A DNA stretch of 5,433 nucleotides from the NCBI GenBank assembly GCA_900769035.1, contig CAAGFD010000143.1, forward strand, positions 1 to 5,433. The letters are read 5' to 3'. A program made the translations under genes and the position numbers. This stretch comes from Bacteroidales bacterium. GTDB lineage: Bacteria > Bacteroidota > Bacteroidia > Bacteroidales > Paludibacteraceae. The notes under the pieces are model-generated. The model made no database searches. It worked only from the letters and a program-made list of their open reading frames with translations, and was not told the DNA's origin. Shown in pieces: positions 1 to 5,433 of this stretch; position 1 is the stretch's first letter; each line of letters begins with the position of its first letter.

Positions 1-90
1 ATCATATCTTCTCAATCATCACATTGTAATTGACCACAAATATGATGTTTTTAAATCAAAATAATTAACAGACACATATAAAAAAGGTAT
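1..90. other. Left-edge AT-rich stretch without an assignable gene
   Basis: No gene can be assigned. On the plus strand one frame is open from the edge to a TAA at 62-64, reading 20 codons, so the tail of a rightward gene could end there; the encoded tail (SYLLNHHIVIDHKYDVFKSK) has no recognisable motif. On the minus strand an ATG at 5-3, preceded by a purine-rich GAGAAG, stays open to the edge, so a leftward gene could begin there. Both possibilities rest on too few codons to choose between them. Confidence 0.3.
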
Positions 91-127
91 AAAAAAAGCA
101 GAAGTCTTGCTCACGCAAGACTTCAGC
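91..127 (-). terminator. Intrinsic terminator, leftward
   Basis: GAAGTCTTGC at 101-110 pairs perfectly with GCAAGACTTC at 115-124 across the four-base loop TCAC. One A/A mismatch (100/125) is followed by two more G-C pairs (98-99 with 126-127). Read leftward, the stem is followed by seven U residues (the A run at 91-97). This is the classic rho-independent layout. Read rightward there is no U run after the stem, so it should act on minus-strand transcripts only. Candidate transcripts are the short one starting near 205 and read-through from the lipoprotein gene, whose stop lies about 315 bases upstream. Confidence 0.85.
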
Positions 128-134
128 CCACATT

Positions 135-155
135 ATCTATAATCTATAATCTATA
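135..155. repeat. Tandem repeat, 3 x 7 bp (ATCTATA)
   Basis: Three perfect head-to-tail copies of ATCTATA at 135-141, 142-148 and 149-155. The flanks do not continue the pattern. The repeat sits inside the predicted leftward transcript, between its start and its terminator hairpin, so a change in copy number would alter RNA length by multiples of seven bases without touching the promoter or the hairpin. Confidence 0.9.
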
Positions 156-210
156 AAAAAACCTCCATATTTATTAAAATTGCATTTCGAGCTACCTCTA
201 TTTTGCGATG

Positions 211-242
211 CAAAGGTAGGGGTTTCTAAGATAACCACCAAC
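211..242 (-). promoter_or_regulatory. Bacteroidetes-type promoter, leftward
   Basis: On the minus strand the sequence reads GTTG (242-239), a 20-base spacer, then TACCTTTG (218-211). TACCTTTG is an exact match to the Bacteroidetes -7 box TAnnTTTG. GTTG matches three of four bases of the -33 box TTTG. The same spacer length occurs in the lipoprotein promoter of this window, which supports both calls. Transcription should start near 205. The -7 box also lies in a dyad: CTACCT (192-197) with AGGTAG (214-219), and inside it TTGC (203-206) with GCAA (210-213). Confidence 0.65.
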
Positions 243-441
243 CAAAACACCACCTTTAACTATCATTTAACATAATTTTCATTTAAAATAAAGGCGTAGC
301 AAAACGATTATTTAATGCAATTAATATACAATCAACAAATTACAACACCATACAGATTAATAAAAGCCATCTATAAGCCCGCAATAAAATATGCTACATA
401 ACATTTTTAAGAAAACACAATAACACATTTTACTACACTAA
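243..441. other. AT-rich intergenic region, no gene found
   Basis: Nothing here is a convincing gene. The stretch lies between the lipoprotein stop and the leftward promoter at 211-242, so it is the 3' side of the lipoprotein gene and the upstream side of that promoter. It contains a direct repeat TCATTTAA (263-270 and 279-286) inside an inverted pair CCTTTA (253-258) / TAAAGG (289-294). These could be a binding site but could also be chance in such AT-rich DNA. A 28-codon plus-strand frame at 315-401 has no visible ribosome binding site or family match. No terminator hairpin directly follows the lipoprotein stop. Confidence 0.6.
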
Positions 442-1323
442 TCAATCGAGCAACATAAATATTTTACTATTAACTAAATCAGGAATACACAAATAATCAT
501 CAAAAAATGAAATTTGAGCGGGACCTTGCATTGTAAAATCAGTATTAAGAGTAATTATTTGGTCCGGTTTACCCAAATTAATTTTACCAATAGTACCATT
601 ATTCCAATCGCTAAAATAGAGCCAACCATTCTTTATTGCGAGACCATCGTACTGACCGGAGCGCGAAATGAACGGTTTCGGTATAGGATTATTAAAATCT
701 TCTACTACGTAAATAACATTTTCTTGAGAAGAAGCGCCGGACGGATTATAACTTGCTATGAACAATTTACCATCGGAGAAAGCCAAGCCATTAGGTCCCG
801 GCACGGAAAAGTATATTTGAACACCACTAATTGCAGGAGACCCATCTTCATTAAGCACCAAAGCCAAAATATGATTGGAGTTGGTAACAGAAATAAGCAA
901 AACATCATTAATAACAAGAAGATGATTTACAAAAACATCTTTACTAGCAAGAGGAATTGTAATCGGTTTTTTATTATCGGCGGTAAGATTTATAGCATGG
1001 ATACGATTTACATCAGCCACATAAAGGAAATTACCGGCACGAGCCATACCCTTAGGGGCATACAAGCCACAATCGGGACCAATTAAGGTATCCATTTTTT
1101 CACCATCATACTGCAATATATAACCACCGGAAACGCTATCCTGAATTGGGGAAAGTACATCGGAACCAAAATTGGATATATACATAACATCGTCGTAAAC
1201 ATAGACAGCCTCGCAAAAACGAAGTCCATCTTCAAGTACTTGAACCTTTGATTTACAAGCAGTAAACAAAGATATTGAAATAAGCATTACAGAACAAAAT
1301 GCAAGAGAAAAGATTTTTTTCAT
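442..1323 (-). CDS. Putative lipoprotein, SMP-30/NHL-like beta-propeller
   Basis: Predicted envelope lipoprotein of 293 residues. Residues 1-22 form a signal peptide (MKK, then a hydrophobic stretch) ending in LFTAC, with Cys23 as the likely lipid-bearing residue; F at -3 is a tolerated lipobox variant. The residues after it (KSKVQV) lack the acidic run linked to surface export in some Bacteroidota, so a periplasm-facing position is my guess. The mature part shows repeated propeller strands such as NFLYVADVNRIHAI (98-111), GLAFSDGKLFIASY (179-192) and YDGLAIKNGWLYFSDW (225-240). E38, N178 (PNGLAFSDG) and D226 sit where the SMP-30/gluconolactonase family has its metal ligands, which suggests but does not prove a metal site and lactonase-like activity. 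It could instead be a non-catalytic NHL-type binding propeller. An in-frame ATG at 1386 is rejected because that start would overlap the promoter at 1352-1383 and put 21 residues ahead of the signal peptide. The gene is monocistronic here and divergent from tldD. Confidence 0.85.
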   Translation of the reverse strand: MKKIFSLAFCSVMLISISLFTACKSKVQVLEDGLRFCEAVYVYDDVMYISNFGSDVLSPIQDSVSGGYILQYDGEKMDTLIGPDCGLYAPKGMARAGNFLYVADVNRIHAINLTADNKKPITIPLASKDVFVNHLLVINDVLLISVTNSNHILALVLNEDGSPAISGVQIYFSVPGPNGLAFSDGKLFIASYNPSGASSQENVIYVVEDFNNPIPKPFISRSGQYDGLAIKNGWLYFSDWNNGTIGKINLGKPDQIITLNTDFTMQGPAQISFFDDYLCIPDLVNSKIFMLLD

Positions 1324-1351
1324 ACCATTATAATATTTCTGAAATCGAACG

Positions 1352-1383
1352 CAAAAGTAATATTTTTTTCGTAAATTCGCAAT
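1352..1383 (-). promoter_or_regulatory. Promoter of the lipoprotein gene
   Basis: On the minus strand: ATTG (1383-1380), a 20-base spacer, then TACTTTTG (1359-1352), an exact match to the Bacteroidetes -7 box TAnnTTTG. Transcription should start near 1346 and give a leader of about 23 bases before the ATG at 1323. The leader is AT-rich with no Shine-Dalgarno sequence, as is common in this phylum. The promoter fixes the gene start at 1323 rather than 1386. It lies in the 95-base gap shared with tldD, so control of the two genes could interact. Confidence 0.7.
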
Positions 1384-1418
1384 CAATTACAATCACAAAA
1401 TAACCAAGAGAAAAGACG

Positions 1419-2849
1419 ATGGAAAATATAATCGACATTAACGAAGCCCTTAATTTTTTTAAACTAACTATCAATGATTTAGTAAAGACGATATCGGTAG
1501 CAATGAACCGACAAGCCACATATGCCGATATCTATATAGAATATACGACGTCGAATGCCATCACGTTTAAAGAAGATAAAATAGACTATGCTTACGAAGA
1601 TATAGATTCGGGAGCCGGGATACGAGTGGTATCGGAAGAGCGTTCGGGATACGCATTTACTGAGATAATCACGCCACAAGACTTAATGAAAGCAGCCGGA
1701 TTTGCAAACAAAATATCTACCGGAAGTTGCGACTATACACCAATAAACATCAATTATCTCGATATTAAAGAGAATAAATATCCGATTATAAAAAGATGGG
1801 ATGACTATACTACGAGTGATAAGAACGTATACTTACAGAGATTGAACGACCGAATCAAAGAGTTAGATAATGATATCAGCAACGTAAATATCAACTTCTA
1901 CAACGAAACGAAGAAGATATTATTCTTCAATTCGAATGGAGATATCTATACAGACATAAGGCCAACAGCCAATTTATCGGCATCATGCATAATGCACAAA
2001 GGCGGAAAGACCGGCAATGCCAATGTATCGCGTTCATTCTTAAAAGGATATGAATTTTTCAACGATGAGATGATAGAAGAGATGGCACAAGAGATAGTAA
2101 GAAACGTTCGGCTGAATTTAATATCCACGAAACCACAAGGAGGCAAAATGCCTGTAGTAATGGGTAACGGAGAGAGCGGCATTCTGCTACACGAAGCCAT
2201 CGGGCACACCTTTGAAGCGGACTTTATACGTAAGAAAACGAGCGTATTTTGCAATCAATTAGGCAACAAGATATGCAATCCGGAAATAAACATTGTAGAT
2301 GATGGAACTATACCATATAATAGAGGATCTATAAATTATGATGATGAAGGAGTAGCAAGTCAGAAGACATACTTGATTACAAGCGGAGTATTAACCGGAT
2401 TTTTGCACGACAGGATATCGGCAAGATATTTCGGAGTAGAGCCAACGGGAAACGGGCGCAGAGCATCATTCCGCAAAGAACCTATACCGCGAATGCGAGC
2501 TACATATATGGAGAATGGAACACATACTTTAGATGAGATGATATCAGAAGTAAAACATGGGGTGTATGTAGAATCGTACTCAAACGGAGAAGTGGAGATA
2601 GGAGCCGGAAACTTTACATTCTATGTAAAACAAGGCTATCTGATAGAACAAGGAAAGCTAACAGCACCGATAAAAGACATCAACGTAATAGGTAATGGAC
2701 CGGAAGCATTAAGTAATATATCTATGGTAGGTAACGACCTCAGAATCAGCAATGCAACATGGATGTGCGGAAAAAACGGACAGAGATGCCCCGTATCGTG
2801 CGGTATGCCTTCTGTATTGGTAAACAACTTAACTGTGGGAGGTGAATAG
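1419..2849 (+). CDS. tldD: TldD-family metalloprotease subunit
   Basis: TldD, 476 residues, close to the 481 of E. coli TldD. In that family TldD and TldE/PmbA form a heterodimeric zinc protease that cuts unfolded peptides, degrades the antitoxin CcdA and trims microcin B17 in enterobacteria; substrates in Bacteroidota are unknown. The active-site motif is clear: GESGILLHEAIGHTFEAD holds the HExxxH zinc motif at H258, E259 and H263. C450 in the CGKNGQ motif matches the conserved cysteine ligand near the C-terminus, followed by the family ending NLTVGG (470-475). Presence of HExxxH marks this as the catalytic TldD and not the TldE type. No signal peptide, so cytoplasmic. C457 and C461 are extra compared with the E. 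coli sequence as I recall it. The start at 1419 follows a purine-rich AAGAGAAAAG and gives the family's usual length. It is the first gene of an apparent operon with sbcD; no TldE gene is in the window. Confidence 0.95.
   Translation: MENIIDINEALNFFKLTINDLVKTISVAMNRQATYADIYIEYTTSNAITFKEDKIDYAYEDIDSGAGIRVVSEERSGYAFTEIITPQDLMKAAGFANKISTGSCDYTPININYLDIKENKYPIIKRWDDYTTSDKNVYLQRLNDRIKELDNDISNVNINFYNETKKILFFNSNGDIYTDIRPTANLSASCIMHKGGKTGNANVSRSFLKGYEFFNDEMIEEMAQEIVRNVRLNLISTKPQGGKMPVVMGNGESGILLHEAIGHTFEADFIRKKTSVFCNQLGNKICNPEINIVDDGTIPYNRGSINYDDEGVASQKTYLITSGVLTGFLHDRISARYFGVEPTGNGRRASFRKEPIPRMRATYMENGTHTLDEMISEVKHGVYVESYSNGEVEIGAGNFTFYVKQGYLIEQGKLTAPIKDINVIGNGPEALSNISMVGNDLRISNATWMCGKNGQRCPVSCGMPSVLVNNLTVGGE
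2838..2845 (+). promoter_or_regulatory. Shine-Dalgarno of sbcD inside the end of tldD
   Basis: GGAGGTGA is a perfect eight-base match to the anti-Shine-Dalgarno end of 16S rRNA, as known from E. coli-type 16S, and ends four bases before the sbcD ATG at 2850. It is written in the last tldD codons (GGA GGT GAA for Gly-Gly-Glu, then TAG). The Gly-Gly pair is conserved in TldD proteins, so part of the match is dictated by the protein. A ribosome finishing tldD would stop exactly where sbcD starts, which favours translational coupling. Confidence 0.75.
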
Positions 2850-4016
2850 ATGAAGATAATACACACAGCTGACTGGCATATCGGGCAAAATTTCTACAAT
2901 TACGACCGAATGGAAGAGCACAAATATTTTTTTGCACAACTCAATGATATTGTAAAAAAAGAGAAACCCGACGCACTATTGATAAGTGGCGATATCTACC
3001 ACACATCAATGCCATCCAACTCATCTACAAAACTTTACACCGAAGCATTAATAGACTTATACAAAAGTTGCCCGACAATGCGAATATACGTCATTGCCGG
3101 CAATCACGATAGTTACACGCAATTAGAATCTACCCAATCGGTTTGGAAATTAGCTAATACAAAAATATCGGGAATAATTAATTTCGATGATGAAAAGAAA
3201 CCGATATTAGAAGAACTGATAGATTACATACCCGGCAAAGGATATATTGCAACCATACCATACAGGTATATGCAAGATGTTAATATCTTTAGAGAAATCG
3301 GCGAAAAAATAAAAAAGATAAACAAAGCCGAAGAGCCACTATTTATGATGGGGCATTTGGCAGTAAAAAACAGTGACTTCCGCGGACATGATATTAATAA
3401 TATAGGAGAAATAGATTGTGAAGATACCGAATCATTCGGCAACTACTACAGTTACATAGCATTAGGTCACATACATTATCCGCAAACACTCTGCAACAAA
3501 GGTGGAATAATAAGATATAGCGGGAGCGCATTACATATTAATTTTGACGAAAATTATCCACATACGGTAACGGTAGTAACCTCTACATCCATCAATAAGG
3601 TGGACGAAATAAGGGAAATAAAGATAGAACAAAAAGAAAAGATGTATACACTACCGAGTAACCCGATGCCATTTGAAGAAGTAATAGAACAATTAAAAGC
3701 TTTTAATCCGGAAAAGAGTGGCTATCTTAGATTGAATATTTTAGTAAAAGACTATTTACCAAACAGTAGCCAAAACGAAATTTTCAACATCTTATCCAAC
3801 AAGGAGAATTTAAAATATTGTCTAACAAAAACGACACGTGAAAATAGAGAAGACGAAGAGACGAATAAAAAATATTTCAACACGGAAGAGATAAAAAACA
3901 TTTCGCCATTAGAGTTGGCTAAAATATCTTACGAGGAGAAGAATGGAGCCATAATGGACGATGAGATGATAGATTTATTAGAAGAAATTATCAAAGAAAC
4001 AAACGAAACGATATGA
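2850..4016 (+). CDS. sbcD: Exonuclease SbcCD subunit D (Mre11-like nuclease)
   Basis: Nuclease subunit of the SbcCD complex, 388 residues against about 400 in E. coli. With SbcC it forms an ATP-dependent double-strand exonuclease and single-strand endonuclease that opens hairpins and processes blocked DNA ends in the cytoplasm. All phosphoesterase motifs for the two metal ions are present in order: ADWH (D8, H10), SGDIYH (D48), AGNHD (N85, H86, D87), MGHL (H169) and ALGHIH (H207, H209). The catalytic domain spans roughly residues 1-250. The C-terminal part (about 260-388) is the capping and SbcC-contact region, less conserved and rich in Glu and Lys. The gene begins on the base after the tldD stop, with a strong Shine-Dalgarno sequence, and its TGA overlaps the sbcC ATG (ATGA, 4013-4016). 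No promoter of its own is visible. No damage or missing catalytic residue is seen. Confidence 0.96.
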   Translation: MKIIHTADWHIGQNFYNYDRMEEHKYFFAQLNDIVKKEKPDALLISGDIYHTSMPSNSSTKLYTEALIDLYKSCPTMRIYVIAGNHDSYTQLESTQSVWKLANTKISGIINFDDEKKPILEELIDYIPGKGYIATIPYRYMQDVNIFREIGEKIKKINKAEEPLFMMGHLAVKNSDFRGHDINNIGEIDCEDTESFGNYYSYIALGHIHYPQTLCNKGGIIRYSGSALHINFDENYPHTVTVVTSTSINKVDEIREIKIEQKEKMYTLPSNPMPFEEVIEQLKAFNPEKSGYLRLNILVKDYLPNSSQNEIFNILSNKENLKYCLTKTTRENREDEETNKKYFNTEEIKNISPLELAKISYEEKNGAIMDDEMIDLLEEIIKETNETI

Positions 4017-5433
4017 TACTAAACAAACTAACTATACATAATATAGCATCGATAGAAGACGCGACAATAGACTTTAACGCAGAGCCGCTATCAACAGCCT
4101 CACTATTTTTGATTTGCGGAACAACAGGCACGGGAAAATCCACCATATTGGATTGTATTGCACTATCGCTATACGGCACATCACCAAGGCTACAATCGTC
4201 GCCACAAAAATCATCCGCCGACAATGAAGACATCAAACTCTCTGACGAGCGACAATACTTAAGAAGGGGCACTAAAGAAGGCTTTTCCATTTTGGAATTT
4301 ACCGGCAACGACAAAATAGAATATACAGCTAAAATACTATTTCGATACAATAGAAACAATAATATGGACGCATCCAAGCGAACATTGGAGTATGGAAATA
4401 CAATATTAAATAAGAAAGGCGAGATAGAAAAGAAGATAAAGGAAGCCATTGACATAGAATATAGCCAATTTTGCCGCACTACCCTACTTGCACAAGGAGA
4501 ATTTACGAAATTTCTAAAGAGCAACGACGGCGACAAGAGTTCTATTCTTGAAAAGATTACAGGCACGGAGATATATTCGATTTTAGGCAAAAAAATATTT
4601 GAGAAAAGTAAAGAAGCAGAATCGATATACAAGGAAGAAAGTATAAAATTAGACAACATACAAACCCTCAGTGAAGAAGCAAAAAACGAATATTACTCAC
4701 AAATAGCGATATTGGACAAGGAACAAAACGCAATAGAAGCACAACTGACCAATTACAGAAACATAAAACAGTGGGTTGACACAAAATCAGATATCGAAAA
4801 CGACATAAAAAGCAACAGATTCAGGCTCGAAGTAGCCAATAGTAAAAAAGACGAAATTTACTACGAAAGGCAGAAAACATTTACTGATAAAGAGAAACAC
4901 TCGAAAATTATCGACCTATACCGAAATTCCGAAAACAACAAAAAAGAGCTCACGGAATATCAAATCAAAAGAGAAGAGTACTTCCATAAATTCATTAATT
5001 TACATTCCGACCTCAAATACTACGAAAATATTTTAAGAGAGAAACAAGAAAAAGCATCGGAACTCGCACTAAAATACGAATCGATAAAGGATGAAACGGA
5101 ACTTTACGAGCAAGCACCAACAATATACGGTTGTATAGACAGAATTTTAACTTACAAAAGCGACATAATAAATAAAAACAAAGAGATAACGAATCTCGTA
5201 GAAAGACAAAAAGAAGAAGAGCCGAAAAAAGCCGAAATAAACAAAAAAATTGAAGCATTAACGGCTGAAATTGAGAGACAAAACTCGGAAGCACAAGAGA
5301 TATTGAAAACATTAGAGAGTCTGGACTTCAACAAATTGATGGCAGATATTAACAATATCAAAGAGCAACAAAAGCAATGCAACGAAGTACTGACTATTAT
5401 CAATGAATTAAACGAAGCCGAAGAGAAAGAGCA
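4013..5433 (+). CDS. sbcC: Exonuclease SbcCD subunit C (Rad50-like ATPase), 5' part
   Basis: First 473 codons of sbcC; the frame is open to the right edge and the gene continues beyond it (the family is about 1,000 residues). SbcC is the SMC-type ATPase that drives and positions the SbcD nuclease on DNA ends. The N-terminal half of the ATPase head is visible: MILNKLTIHNIASIEDATIDF opening, Walker A GTTGTGKST at 36-44 (K42, S43), and the Q-loop LLAQGEFTKFL with Q161. SSILEKITGTEIY (176-188) is a further family motif. From about residue 195 to the edge the sequence is dominated by Glu, Lys, Ile and Asn and reads as the ascending arm of the long coiled coil. The zinc-hook CxxC, descending arm, signature motif and Walker B are not reached. 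The start overlaps the sbcD stop by four bases, the usual coupling for two subunits needed in fixed proportion. The alternative of another SMC-like protein is unlikely given the sbcD partner. Confidence 0.95.
   Translation, partial: MILNKLTIHNIASIEDATIDFNAEPLSTASLFLICGTTGTGKSTILDCIALSLYGTSPRLQSSPQKSSADNEDIKLSDERQYLRRGTKEGFSILEFTGNDKIEYTAKILFRYNRNNNMDASKRTLEYGNTILNKKGEIEKKIKEAIDIEYSQFCRTTLLAQGEFTKFLKSNDGDKSSILEKITGTEIYSILGKKIFEKSKEAESIYKEESIKLDNIQTLSEEAKNEYYSQIAILDKEQNAIEAQLTNYRNIKQWVDTKSDIENDIKSNRFRLEVANSKKDEIYYERQKTFTDKEKHSKIIDLYRNSENNKKELTEYQIKREEYFHKFINLHSDLKYYENILREKQEKASELALKYESIKDETELYEQAPTIYGCIDRILTYKSDIINKNKEITNLVERQKEEEPKKAEINKKIEALTAEIERQNSEAQEILKTLESLDFNKLMADINNIKEQQKQCNEVLTIINELNEAEEKE

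Larger units (their letters stand above)
91..205 (-). ncRNA. Candidate small RNA or attenuated leader
   Basis: A good leftward promoter (211-242) and a strong leftward terminator (91-127) enclose about 115 bases. The predicted RNA starts near 205 (inferred from the -7 box) and ends in the U run. The only reading frames inside it are tiny: ATG at 168 gives five codons (MEVFL), and ATG at 187 gives three. An ATG at 133 runs through the terminator stem and is not a credible gene. The interior contains three copies of a 7-mer and a GGAGG at 162-166. I do not recognise an RNA family. It may be a free small RNA, or the leader of a leftward gene beyond position 1, with the terminator as attenuator. 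Confidence 0.33.

Noticed and set aside
67..133. 22-codon minus-strand frame beginning MWAEVLREQDF, considered as a leader peptide
   Set aside because: It runs through the terminator hairpin and the U run, is not enriched in a single amino acid as in classical attenuators, and its residues follow simply from the stem sequence.
91..155. CRISPR array or mobile-element end, considered because of the hairpin and short repeats
   Set aside because: The 7-mer repeats have no spacers, the single hairpin has a U run typical of a terminator, and there is no transposase, second inverted repeat or target duplication in the window.
315..401. 28-codon plus-strand frame in the intergenic region
   Set aside because: Length is within chance expectation, there is no ribosome binding site or promoter before it, and the composition is that of AT-rich noncoding DNA.
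514..1086. 190-codon open frame on the plus strand opposite the lipoprotein gene
   Set aside because: It is antisense to a gene with a clear signal peptide, propeller repeats and promoter. Its product is low in recognisable motifs and it has no promoter or ribosome binding site of its own.
1361..1379. Rightward -7 boxes for tldD (TATTTTTT at 1361-1368, TAAATTCG at 1372-1379)
   Set aside because: Each misses one base of TAnnTTTG and neither has a matching TTTG at a suitable distance, so neither is annotated as a promoter.
1324..1386. Longer lipoprotein start at 1386, adding 21 residues
   Set aside because: It would place basic and aromatic residues before the signal peptide and would require transcription from upstream of the clear promoter at 1352-1383.
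3991..4659. 222-codon open frame on the minus strand
   Set aside because: It lies opposite the 3' end of sbcD and the start of sbcC, whose motifs (Walker A, Q-loop) are unambiguous. The antisense product is a Ser/Leu/Phe-rich shadow of Glu/Lys-rich coding DNA.
5013..5403. Two overlapping minus-strand frames that look like hydrophobic, membrane-like proteins
   Set aside because: They are the antisense of the SbcC coiled coil: Glu, Lys and Gln codons read backwards give Leu, Phe and Ser, which imitates membrane segments.

Overview
The window looks like a piece of a low-GC Bacteroidota chromosome, most likely Bacteroidales. The signs are a lipoprotein with a short Bacteroidota-style signal peptide, two leftward promoters of the Bacteroidetes type (TTG-like -33 box, 20-base spacer, TAnnTTTG -7 box), mostly AT-rich start regions without Shine-Dalgarno sequences, and heavy use of ATA for isoleucine. 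The species cannot be named from this sequence.

Positions 1-441 hold no gene I can support. They do contain a leftward promoter (211-242) and a strong leftward intrinsic terminator (91-127). Between them lie about 115 bases with no convincing reading frame and a perfect triple 7-mer repeat (135-155). This is either a small RNA gene or the attenuated leader of a gene beyond the left edge. The terminator may also end transcripts of the lipoprotein gene. Positions 243-441 are AT-rich and otherwise unassigned.

Positions 442-1323 (minus strand) encode a lipoprotein whose mature part looks like a six-bladed SMP-30/NHL-type beta-propeller. It has its own promoter at 1352-1383 and is divergent from the rest of the window.

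From 1419 to the right edge, three plus-strand genes are packed as one apparent operon: tldD (metalloprotease subunit of the TldD/TldE type), sbcD (Mre11-like nuclease) and sbcC (Rad50-like ATPase, cut by the window edge). sbcD starts on the base after the tldD stop, with a perfect Shine-Dalgarno sequence inside the last tldD codons. sbcD and sbcC overlap by ATGA. SbcC and SbcD form one complex that opens and trims DNA ends and hairpins. TldD normally works with TldE/PmbA, which is not visible here, so its link to sbcDC may be only shared transcription.

I do not see a clearly new multi-gene system. The most open item is the small leftward transcription unit at 91-242.
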